Of a DNA stretch of 11,085 nt, positions 1-7,275 are shown one piece after another (the stretch's first letter is position 1; each line of letters opens with the position of its first letter). This DNA comes from Chrysochromulina parva (Eukaryota > Haptophyta > Prymnesiales > Chrysochromulinaceae): positions 1 through 11,085 of the forward strand of contig PJAB01001988.1 of NCBI GenBank assembly GCA_002887195.1, written 5' to 3'. The notes under the pieces are model-generated. The model was not told the origin of the DNA and did no database searches. It saw only the letters and a list, made by a program, of their open reading frames with translations. A program made the position numbers and the translations under genes.

Positions 1-542
1 GTATGTCCTCACCATTGAGACGGAAAGAGGGGCGGCAGCCAAGGTGCTGGGTCGCACCGGAAGCGAAGGTGTGCGCGGGATGTTTCGTGAACAAAGTTGG
101 AAATGCTGTTTGTGGGTTACATGTACGGTTAATCGATGCAAGCCGAATTTCCGCGGTTTGGGGGTCTACGTTCCGAGATCTGTCGATGGGCACCCTGCAT
201 AGTTGTGCATAGTCTCGCTACTAACGCGTACTAACGATGGTAATCACTGCCAACAAACAAAAACTTCAAAAAAACATCAAAAAAGAAAAAGAGAGTGCAG
301 AGCGCGTGAGCCGGTGTCCTGGTGAGCGCCGACACACGCCGCGAGCGCCGACGCGTGCGGAGCTCCACACAAAATTGAATTTTAATTTTGAATAAAACCA
401 CACAACCCGGAACACCACCACAAACAAACCAAAAACACCACCAAAACACCAGTCACCATTCAACACCATTCAACACCACAGAATCATGCATCACTGCTAC
501 ATCACTGCGCGGACGCCCGTCGCAGACGCCCAACCACCCTTT
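1..542. other. Non-coding region left of the polypurine tract
   Basis: I see no convincing gene here. The open frames are short, on both strands, and their translations are compositionally random (one is merely the translation of a CA-rich tract). Positions 1-240 are of mixed composition and contain two exact TACTAAC heptamers at 219-225 and 229-235. Positions 241-300 are A-rich. Positions 300-362 are GC-rich. Positions 370-397 are AT-rich. Positions 391-480 form an almost G-free C/A tract. Whether an upstream gene's 3' end or an intron reaches into the left edge cannot be decided from this window. Confidence 0.6.
391..480. repeat. CA-rich low-complexity tract
   Basis: About 90 bases consist almost only of A and C on the plus strand, with G at just three positions (409, 410, 452). 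It ends in a short imperfect tandem of a ten-base unit, roughly CAACACCATT, at 451-480. It looks like simple-sequence intergenic DNA. The open frames across it on both strands are by-products of the composition. Confidence 0.6.
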
Positions 543-591
543 GAGTGAGGAGGGAGGGAAGGGAAAGGGAAAGGGAAAGGGAAAGGAGGGA
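543..591 (+). repeat. 49-bp direct repeat, copy 1 (copy 2 at 630-678)
   Basis: Positions 543-591 and 630-678 are identical over 49 bases, an offset of 87 bases. Both begin with GAGTGAGGAGGGAGGG and run through four GGGAAA units. The copies diverge just after. Because the repeat includes the non-simple start GAGTGAGG, it records a unit duplication inside the polypurine tract and not just shared simple sequence. Confidence 0.85.
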
Positions 592-629
592 GGAGTATCA
601 GGGAGGGAAGGGAAAGGGAAAGGGAAAGT

Positions 630-678
630 GAGTGAGGAGGGAGGGAAGGGAAAGGGAAAGGGAAAGGGAAAGGAGGGA
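630..678 (+). repeat. 49-bp direct repeat, copy 2
   Basis: This is the second copy of the element at 543-591, identical over 49 bases. It leads directly into the 153-base uninterrupted purine run. Confidence 0.85.
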
Positions 679-792
679 AAGGGAAAAGAGGGGGAAAGGG
701 AGAAGGAGGGAAAGGGAAAAGAGGGAAAGGAAAAGGGGAAAGGGAAAGGAGGAAAGGAGGGGGAAAGGGGAAGGGAAAAGAGGGGGCAAGGG

Positions 793-805
793 AAAAAAAA
801 AAAAA
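793..805 (-). terminator. Pol III T-run terminator of the tRNA gene
   Basis: Thirteen A on the plus strand give T13 on the minus strand. The run starts two bases beyond the tRNA discriminator base (807). A run of four or more T on the RNA-like strand just after a tRNA is the standard RNA polymerase III terminator. Its placement supports a transcribed tRNA gene. Confidence 0.85.
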
Positions 806-806
806 G

Positions 807-878
807 GGGGACAGCGGGGAATCGAACCCCGGACCTCTCGCACCCAGAGCGAGAATCATGCCACTAGACCACTATCCC
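807..878 (-). tRNA. tRNA-Pro (anticodon UGG), with C at position 33
   Basis: The minus strand folds into a full cloverleaf of 72 nt. The acceptor stem is GGGATAG (878-872) with CTGTCCC (814-808), one T-G wobble. The D arm starts GGTCTAGTGG. The anticodon stem CTCGC/GCGAG is perfect (853-849 with 841-837). The T stem CGGGG/CCCCG is perfect, with loop TTCGATT. The seven-base anticodon loop is TCTGGGT, which puts UGG at 34-36 (846-844) and so identifies proline. The overall sequence closely resembles eukaryotic cytosolic tRNA-Pro. The discriminator is C, as usual for eukaryotic tRNA-Pro, and no CCA is encoded. Internal Pol III boxes are present: A box TGGTCTAGTGG (871-861) and B box GGTTCGATTCC (828-818). 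The oddity is C33 where nearly all elongator tRNAs have U33. It could be a working variant or a decayed copy, but intact stems and terminator favour a working gene. Confidence 0.92.
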
Positions 879-911
879 AAAAATGTATCTCAAGAGAAGT
901 GGAGAAGCAGA

Positions 912-918
912 TTATATA
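912..918 (-). promoter_or_regulatory. Possible TATA-like element upstream of tRNA-Pro
   Basis: The minus strand reads TATATAA about 34-40 bases before the first tRNA base. Plant and some protist tRNA genes have a TATA-like element near -30 in addition to the internal boxes, so the position is suggestive. The motif is nearly symmetric. It could instead be a TATA element for the plus-strand ARM gene, whose ATG lies about 190 bases further on, or be chance in an AT-rich patch. Confidence 0.25.
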
Positions 919-1110
919 CCCTTATTTACTTGCGACAGAAACAACGACAAACCTTTATCAAATCTGTTGCAGCCTCAGAAATAGTCTCACAAGAGCACTC
1001 ACCTCCACGAATTTTGCACGCTGATCCAATGGGGAGCCGGGACCTCTTGAGCACCCCAAATTCACATCACTCGCGCTGCGTCTCATAGCAGTCCTACTCG
1101 CACACGGTGT

Positions 1111-4100
1111 ATGGCGCTCGAGCGCTCTGCGCACCTGCTGCGCCTCTTTGGCGCGCACGCCGACGGAGACGGCCTCATCGGAGCGGCCAATGACCTCGCC
1201 GCCGCCACCGCCGACTTGCTCGAGCCGGAGCCGTTGCTGCGCTTGACGGTGCTGCCGCTGCTCATCGAGATGCTAGCCAGCACGCGCGCCGACGTGCGGT
1301 TGGCTGCGTGCGTGGCACTACGCACGGCGTGCCGGTTCGAAGCGGTGCAACAGGAGTGCGCCGTCCTCGGTGCGGCGCCGCCGCTCACCAAGGCGCTCAG
1401 CACAGGCCCGGCCGAGGTGCAGCTAGAGGCGTGCAAGGCCGCCGAGGCAATCGCGCGACACGACGCTGGCCGCGAGGCGCTCGCCGAAGCGGGCGCGGTG
1501 CGCCTTTTGCTCCGGCTCGCTCGCGACGAGTTGCATCCTGCGCAGGAGCACGCGGCCGCCGCACTCGCGCACGCGGTCCGCCTCGACGCCAGCGGAAAGC
1601 CACCTTCCAGCACCAAAGTCGTGGCAGGGCCGTCGAAGAACAAGGGCAAGGCTTCGGCTGGCGCCGCGGCCAAGGCAGCGGCGGCCAAGGTCAAGGGCAG
1701 CGGCAAGGGTGCACCCCCCTCCTCCTCCGCAGCTACGGCCGCTGATGCGGCGGAGCCGGCGGCCGCGGCTGCCGCCGCTGAAGCGGCTTCCGCCGCTGAA
1801 GCGGCCGCGGCCGACGCCGTCGCCGCGGCGGGCCGCGAAGCGCTGGATTCGTTTGTGGTGATGGCCCAACGCGGCGGCGCCGTGTCGCGCGAGCAGGCCT
1901 CGCACGGGCTGCGCCATCTCTGCCGCTCCTCCGAGGCCCGCCAACGCCTCGTACGCGCAGGCGCAGTCGAGGCGCTGCTGAGCTGCGGAATGCACCACAA
2001 GGCGACCGTTACGCGCGCGGCGACCGCGGCGCTCGAGGCGCTGACGGCCGAGGCGGCGGCGGCGCGCCGGGTGGCGCACACGCACCTGCCCGCCGCCTAC
2101 ATCCTCGACCTCTTCCGGGAGCTCGACACGGACGGGGACGGCGAGATCACACGGCAGGAGTTTCTCAAGGCCGCGCCCGCGCTCGGGATCCACCTGGACA
2201 TCAAGAGGGTCTTCGACGATTGGAGCGGCGGCGATGGCACCATCTCCGGAGACGAGCTCATCCGAGACGTCTCCGGCCTGGCCGTGCTCACGACGCTCAC
2301 AAGGCACGCCGATGGCGCCACGCGTCTCGCGGCACAGCGAGCCTACGCCCACCTGTGCAGAGTGCCGGAGAACGCGGCGCCGCTGCTGCGTGAAGGCGCT
2401 CTGGGAACGCTCTTGGCGCCGCTGCGCGACGAAGAGGCGGCTGAGAGCCAGCAGGCGGCGGCGCAGGCGCTCGGCGCGCTCTGCACCAACGCGGCCCTCA
2501 CACGCGCTGTCGTTACGCGCCATGGGCTGCTCGGCGTGCTGCTCGAGGCGGCGCGTGGGAAGCAGCGGCGGCTTGGACGGCGCGCGGCGCTCGCGCTCAA
2601 AGCGGACGCGCTCGCCGCGCTCGCGGCGCTCGCTCAGCACCCGGCGCTGCACGACTACCTCATCGAGGGAGGGCTGGCGCAAGAGCTGCTGCTCATCGCG
2701 CCCTCCACGCCGCACATCGACGCGCTTCGCCCCCTGCTGCTCGCGCTGCTACGGCTGCTGCGCACACCGCACTCGAGCTCGCGCCTGCAGATCACGCGCA
2801 CCCCTCATGCGCTGGAGACGCTGCGCGGCCTCTTCCGTGCCAAGGCGCTCGGCGAGGGGGTGCGTGCCTTGGCTGCTCTCGCGCTCGCCTTCATTGCTGC
2901 CGACCCCCAGTGCCACCTGCCGTGCGGCCAACCGCCCCGAGAGCACTGGCAGGCTCTCGCCCAGCGCGAGGCAGCTGGGGCGACCTCGTCCTCGTTGAAC
3001 CTGCATCTCGCGCCGCCCACGACGCCCACGACGGCCGCGGTGATCGCTGCAGTCGCCGCCGCCACCGCCGCCATCGTCAGCGCCTCGGCGACGTGTGCCA
3101 TCGCGAGTGCCACCGCAAGTGCCTCCGCCCCCGGCGGCGCCGCGCCATCGGGCTCCCATGCGGCCACCAGCCTGGGCCGGCCACCCCTCGCCGAGGTGCC
3201 CGGCGCGGCCAATGCAAGTGCAGGCGCGCCCGTGCAGCCCACCTCCGACGTGCCGATCAGCGCCGGAGCGGTCGCATTCGGTGCGGGGCCCGACGGCGCG
3301 GTCCCAGTGTCGGAGGGTGACTTTTTGGCGGGCCTGGTGGGCGCGCTTGGGCAGCGTGAGCTCGCCCCTCTGGCGCTCACGGCGCTCTCGCGTCTCGCGC
3401 TCAAGTGGGAGATGCACGGCTGCCTCTTCGACGCAGGCGCCACGTCGCTCGTCGTCCGGATTGCGCGGCACGGTCTTGCCGCCGTGCTCGCCGCCGTGCA
3501 GGAGAGCGACACGGCCGCCGCCGCGGCCGCCGCCGCTGCGGCCGCCGCCGCCGCGACCGACGGGCGTGAGGCGGAGGCGCGGCGCGAGGCGGCGAGCGTG
3601 CTCAAGCATCTGAATGCGGCGCGCGAGCTGCGGCTCGCAGCTCGTCATGCGCTGCCGCTGCCGCGCGGCGCGATGCCGGCGATCGATGCGATCGACATTG
3701 CCAGTCTCGCGAGCTCGCTCACAGCAGCGTCCGTCGACACGGTGGCGGTCGCCGTGTGTGGTCTCGCGAACCTCGCGGGCGCTCACGCGACCAACCGCGA
3801 CAAGCTCGCGGCACGCCATTGCGTCTCCCCCTTGCTCGCGCTCGCGCAGTCGGAGATCGGGCCCGTGCAGCGCGACGCGCTACGCACCCTCTCGGCGTTG
3901 GCACTCCACGTCGCGACCAAAGAGGAGCTGCTGCACGAGGGGGCCTTGCCTTTACTTCTCAACCTCTTCGGGGCGAGCTTGCATGCACCGCCCGCCTCGG
4001 CGCGACTGCGCGCGCTCCAGGACGCGCACCGGCTGGGCACACGCCGCCTCGCGGCGTGCGCTCTCGCCAATCTCTCCGAAGGCCACCTGCGTGTGCAGCA

Positions 4101-6264
4101 AGCCCTTGTGGAGCACCCCAATACGCTTCGCCTGTTGCTCGCACCGTTGCAGCGTCACCACGCGGCGCTGAGCGCCGCCGCGCAGCGCGCCGCCGCCGGG
4201 CCGCCGAAGACGGCGCAGCAGGAGGCGGCGTATGCGGTCGCCGAGGCGGCCGAGGCGGGCGCGCACATCGACGCCCGCTCGCGCGCGCACCTGCTGCGTT
4301 GCCTCGCCAACCTGTCTCTGAACGATGCCAACCATGGAGCGCTTCTGGAAAGTGCCCTGGTGCCCGAGCTGCCGCCGACGGTCCGGCGCGGCGGGCGCTC
4401 GGAACGGCGCTCGTGCGCGCTCGTGCTCGCGCGCCTCGCGCCCAATGCGATCTCGCACCCCCTGCTGACGAATCCCGACGTGCTCAGCACGATGATACGG
4501 CTCATCGAGGCGCCCGACGCGCCGGACGCTGCCGCCGACGAGGACGACGCCGCCATGCAGGTCGAGGTAGCGGCTGGCGGCGGCCGAGGTGAGGGCGGCG
4601 GCGTGAGCGAGGGCGGCGGCGCCAAGCAGGGCGCCGAGCATGGCGGGAAGGAGGGCGACGATGCGTTGCAAGCATCGGCACATGCGCAAGCAACCACTTT
4701 CCCACACGCTCATGCCGCCTCTGCGGCCGAGAACGGTGACGCGACGCGGTTTGCCACCGAGGCGGAGTCCGCGCTGTGGGAGCCAGGTGGCGCGGTGGTC
4801 GAGGGCGAGGAGCATACCCTCTCGGCCCGCCAGCTCGCGCTCCAGAGTCTCGCCGAGCTGTCCGCAGACGAGACGACCCATTTGGCCCTCGTGCGGGCGG
4901 GCATCGTGGAGACGTTACTTCCGATCGCCGCGACGCCCACCAGCGCGCCGAGCTCAAGCGGCGCCATCGCCACGGGAGGCGGCGCCGGCACGGGCGGCGG
5001 TTACGGGCCGCTCTCCGAGGAGGAGCGCATGGAGGCGATCAGCGCACTCGCCAATTTGGCGGAGAACCCCGAGGTGCACGAGCTCGCCTTCGCGGGCACG
5101 ACCGGCACGCGTGCATTCGAGCTCTTCGTGTCCCTCATCCAGGCGCCTACGCCCCAGGAGCAGCGTGAGGGGTTCCGCGCCCTCTCGAGCCTCGCGCTCG
5201 CACGCTCGCGTGCGGCGGCCACGACGGGCGGCGGCGCTATCGAGCCGGAGCTGATGGAGCTGCTCCTGCGTAAGGCCGAGGCCGCGCTTGAGCCGCAGGC
5301 CGATGGGCGCGCGACGGACGAGGAGGTCGCCTTTCACACCGCGCGCGCCCTCTCGCTCCTCTCGTCGAACGAGGCCAACCGGCGACTCATCGTGCAGCAC
5401 CGCGGGCTGCCGATCATGTATGCTCTCTGCCGCCAGGCCGACACCGACGTGCAGGCGGAGGCGGCCACCGTGCTCGCCAACGTGACGGCGGCCTCATGGG
5501 AAGCGCAGCTACGCGTCTGCTCCGACGGCGTCGTGCAGCTGCTGCTGTACTTGTGCTCCTCGACGCATCATGAGGTGCGCGCCGCCGCCGCGCGCGCCGT
5601 CGCCAACCTCACGCAGAACATTGACAACGAGCCCGCACTGCGCGCGGCGCGCTGCCACGTGGCGCTCTTCGCATGCCTTGACAGCGGCTCGGAGGATGTG
5701 CGCTGGCAATGCAAGCGCGCCCTGGCCAACCTGGAGGCCGCGCGCTTGCTCGCCGGCCTGCGCAAGTACGGCGGGCCGACGGTGATCGTCGTGCCCGCGG
5801 GCGAGGTTGCCGCCATCTGCAAGCATGCCGACGTGGCCAATGTGGGCTCACAGCGCGAGGTGGCGCGCGCGCTCGCCAACCTCGCAGCGGCCGCACCCAA
5901 TCACCCTCGTCTGCTGGACGAAGGCGGGATGGCGCTCTGCATGGACCTCGTCATTTCGAACTCACCCGAGGTGCAGCAGCAGGCGACGCGCGCGCTCGGC
6001 AACCTCGCACTCGCCCAGGACGACGCTGTGCCCGACCGTTTGGTCGACGAGGGCGCTCTCGAGCTGCTCGTACTCCTCGCAGCCTCGTGGGATGAGGGCG
6101 TGCAGCAGGAGGCCGCCATTGCGCTGACCCATTTCGCCGAGCGCCCGCGCTACCGCTTAGCCGTCGTCCAGGCGGGTGTGCTCTCGCCGCTCCTCGAGCA
6201 GATCAAGTCGGCCAACGCCAGCGTGCGCTACCACGCCGCCCTCTGCCTCATGGCGGTGCAGTGA
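1111..6264 (+). CDS. Armadillo-repeat protein with an embedded EF-hand segment (1717 aa)
   Basis: This is a long single-exon frame. ATG 1111 is the first ATG after an in-frame TGA at 1048; its context is weak at -3 (T) but has G at +4. The stop is TGA 6262. The protein is an alpha-helical solenoid of ~41-42-residue ARM repeats. The hallmark LANL/LGNL motif recurs with its Asn at residues 887, 987, 1067, 1315, 1457, 1499, 1540, 1590 and 1631, the last five almost in register. Order: ARM-like ~30-155; Lys/Ala/Ser linker 161-245; ARM ~246-320; EF-hand segment ~325-392; ARM ~395-610; Ala/Ser/Pro linker ~622-730; ARM with a 14-Ala run at 802-815; Gly/Asp/Glu linker ~1134-1230; Gly/Ser linker ~1277-1306; ARM to the end. 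EF loop 1 (339-350, DTDGDGEITRQE) is canonical for calcium. Loop 2 (~370-382) is irregular. No signal peptide or membrane segment is seen. A scaffold role (protein binding, perhaps calcium-responsive) follows from the folds; partners are unknown. Vac8-like or axonemal ARM proteins are possible relatives, not shown. GC is very high. Confidence 0.9.
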   Translation: MALERSAHLLRLFGAHADGDGLIGAANDLAAATADLLEPEPLLRLTVLPLLIEMLASTRADVRLAACVALRTACRFEAVQQECAVLGAAPPLTKALSTGPAEVQLEACKAAEAIARHDAGREALAEAGAVRLLLRLARDELHPAQEHAAAALAHAVRLDASGKPPSSTKVVAGPSKNKGKASAGAAAKAAAAKVKGSGKGAPPSSSAATAADAAEPAAAAAAAEAASAAEAAAADAVAAAGREALDSFVVMAQRGGAVSREQASHGLRHLCRSSEARQRLVRAGAVEALLSCGMHHKATVTRAATAALEALTAEAAAARRVAHTHLPAAYILDLFRELDTDGDGEITRQEFLKAAPALGIHLDIKRVFDDWSGGDGTISGDELIRDVSGLAVLTTLTRHADGATRLAAQRAYAHLCRVPENAAPLLREGALGTLLAPLRDEEAAESQQAAAQALGALCTNAALTRAVVTRHGLLGVLLEAARGKQRRLGRRAALALKADALAALAALAQHPALHDYLIEGGLAQELLLIAPSTPHIDALRPLLLALLRLLRTPHSSSRLQITRTPHALETLRGLFRAKALGEGVRALAALALAFIAADPQCHLPCGQPPREHWQALAQREAAGATSSSLNLHLAPPTTPTTAAVIAAVAAATAAIVSASATCAIASATASASAPGGAAPSGSHAATSLGRPPLAEVPGAANASAGAPVQPTSDVPISAGAVAFGAGPDGAVPVSEGDFLAGLVGALGQRELAPLALTALSRLALKWEMHGCLFDAGATSLVVRIARHGLAAVLAAVQESDTAAAAAAAAAAAAAATDGREAEARREAASVLKHLNAARELRLAARHALPLPRGAMPAIDAIDIASLASSLTAASVDTVAVAVCGLANLAGAHATNRDKLAARHCVSPLLALAQSEIGPVQRDALRTLSALALHVATKEELLHEGALPLLLNLFGASLHAPPASARLRALQDAHRLGTRRLAACALANLSEGHLRVQQALVEHPNTLRLLLAPLQRHHAALSAAAQRAAAGPPKTAQQEAAYAVAEAAEAGAHIDARSRAHLLRCLANLSLNDANHGALLESALVPELPPTVRRGGRSERRSCALVLARLAPNAISHPLLTNPDVLSTMIRLIEAPDAPDAAADEDDAAMQVEVAAGGGRGEGGGVSEGGGAKQGAEHGGKEGDDALQASAHAQATTFPHAHAASAAENGDATRFATEAESALWEPGGAVVEGEEHTLSARQLALQSLAELSADETTHLALVRAGIVETLLPIAATPTSAPSSSGAIATGGGAGTGGGYGPLSEEERMEAISALANLAENPEVHELAFAGTTGTRAFELFVSLIQAPTPQEQREGFRALSSLALARSRAAATTGGGAIEPELMELLLRKAEAALEPQADGRATDEEVAFHTARALSLLSSNEANRRLIVQHRGLPIMYALCRQADTDVQAEAATVLANVTAASWEAQLRVCSDGVVQLLLYLCSSTHHEVRAAAARAVANLTQNIDNEPALRAARCHVALFACLDSGSEDVRWQCKRALANLEAARLLAGLRKYGGPTVIVVPAGEVAAICKHADVANVGSQREVARALANLAAAAPNHPRLLDEGGMALCMDLVISNSPEVQQQATRALGNLALAQDDAVPDRLVDEGALELLVLLAASWDEGVQQEAAIALTHFAERPRYRLAVVQAGVLSPLLEQIKSANASVRYHAALCLMAVQ
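2083..2286 (+). other. EF-hand segment coded within the ARM gene (residues ~325-392)
   Basis: Loop 1 at 2125-2160 has Asp at positions 1, 3 and 5, Gly at 6, Ile at 8 and Glu at 12, preceded by the helix ILDLFRELD. That is a textbook calcium-binding EF-hand. The partner loop at about 2218-2256 reads DWSGGDGTISGDE, keeping the DGTIS core and the final Glu. It has one extra residue, or lacks the acidic residues at positions 1 and 3, depending on alignment. It probably binds calcium weakly or serves as the structural partner. ARM-type helices flank the pair on both sides. Confidence 0.85.
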
Positions 6265-7275
6265 AGAGCTCTGCCATCTCGCATTGATCTCGCATTGGCC
6301 CTGCGGCGCGCCGTGCTCGCTCGGATCGTGTCACTCCTCTCTCTCGGCGGTCGGCGCGCGGTGAAACCGCGTTTTACAATCGAATTGCTGTCGAAATTTG
6401 AACCGAACGGAAGAAATCAATTGAGCGTTTTCAACTGTATAGTGTATTGAATTTATTTCAGAATTGACACGTGACCGTGGAATCGACATTAGGACCGGAC
6501 GTGTCCGCACGAGTAACTAATATCTCGTGGACCGGGGGCTTCGCGCTTCGGGTACACCATGGCTTTTACGCGCAATCGCCAATGATACCGGATGACCAAA
6601 AAGTATTCGTCAGTAAGCACTTTGGTCTTTGCTCTTTGGAGTTTGGTGATCATGTTTGGACCGGCACTGCGGTCCGGTCTTGTGTCCGGGGTTGCTTCGC
6701 TTGGCGGGCCCGCGTTCGAGGCCCGCGTCCTCGCCTTGCCACAGGGGTCGGGTCGCGTGAGGGCCCGATGTAAATCGGAATATACGAGTCAAAGGAGCGG
6801 GATGGTCCGCGTCACAGTCACGCCATTGATGCAGCATGCAGGGGCAGGTGACGAACTGACGATGGATATGACGATATGTTCATAAAGATAAACGGTCGCG
6901 GTACTAATCGCAACTATGAAGTATGAACGTTCGACCCCATTGTATCAGTTAACCGCTCCGTCTTACGCTCCTCCCTCGCTAACGCCATGCAAGACACGAC
7001 ATCCATCGCCCTCGGAATACCCGCCCCCCAAAACAAACGCGAAAATTAAAGGCGAGACGCACACAGTCACGCCCCCGCGCAAGTACTCGGCACGGAGAGA
7101 TGTGTTCAGCTCCTCCACGGCGTCCCTTGCCTCCATCTCCCGTCACGATCGTCCGCCACACATCCCCCGGCCGCGCAGAACCCCGATAAGCATGGTTCGC
7201 AGCCTCTGCCCACGACCCGCCGTCTCACCGTCGTCACGGTCATCCGCTGAGAAACCCAGCTCCCGATCAGCTATC
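6265..7275. other. Intergenic gap between convergent genes
   Basis: About 1 kb lies between the ARM stop (6264) and the exchanger stop (7276). Both genes point into it, so it must hold their 3' untranslated regions. I see no RNA gene and no convincing coding frame. Frames at 6471-6773 and 6916-7497 have no recognisable motif, and the latter runs antisense into the exchanger. Positions about 6366-6470 are AT-rich. A minus-strand AATAAA at 6457-6452 is the only canonical polyadenylation hexamer I noticed, about 820 bases past the exchanger stop, which is far. A short hairpin (7-bp stems 6704-6710 and 6720-6726, loop 9) sits in a GC-rich patch and may be chance. Confidence 0.6.

Larger units (their letters stand above)
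543..810. repeat. Polypurine/polypyrimidine tract of GGGAAA-type units
   Basis: The plus strand is almost pure purine for 268 bases, with pyrimidines only at 546, 596, 598, 599, 629, 633 and 787. Positions 634-786 are 153 uninterrupted purines. The core unit is GGGAAA, mixed with GGAGGG and GGGAAAAGAG variants. Runs of GGGAAA are mirror-symmetric, which is the sequence class known to form intramolecular triplex (H-DNA), and the many G3 runs could form G-quadruplexes. The long open frames across it (Lys/Gly/Glu-rich on plus, Pro/Phe/Ser/Leu-rich on minus) arise from the simple sequence and are not called as genes. The tract abuts the terminator of the minus-strand tRNA gene. Confidence 0.9.

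Noticed and set aside
543..810. Telomere or CRISPR-like array
   Set aside because: The GGGAAA units are not a TTAGGG-type telomere repeat, they are internal and irregular, and there are no unique spacers between conserved repeats.
388..1024. Frames of 120-159 codons on both strands across the polypurine tract
   Set aside because: Their translations are Lys/Gly/Glu or Pro/Phe/Leu simple sequence, and they run through the tRNA gene.
1591..1836. Intron within the ARM gene at the Lys/Ala/Ser linker
   Set aside because: The frame stays open across it with the same GC-rich codon usage. Low-complexity linkers between ARM blocks occur several times in this protein, so a coding linker is the simpler reading.
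1083..3819. Long minus-strand frames (332, 430 and 356 codons) opposite the ARM gene
   Set aside because: In very GC-rich coding DNA the antisense strand is poor in stop codons. These frames overlap each other and read as Arg/Ala/Gly-rich low-complexity protein, while the plus strand has clear ARM and EF-hand motifs.
6471..6885. Plus-strand frames of 100 and 97 codons in the convergent gap
   Set aside because: They overlap in different frames, have no known motif and no paralogous pattern, and are expected by chance.
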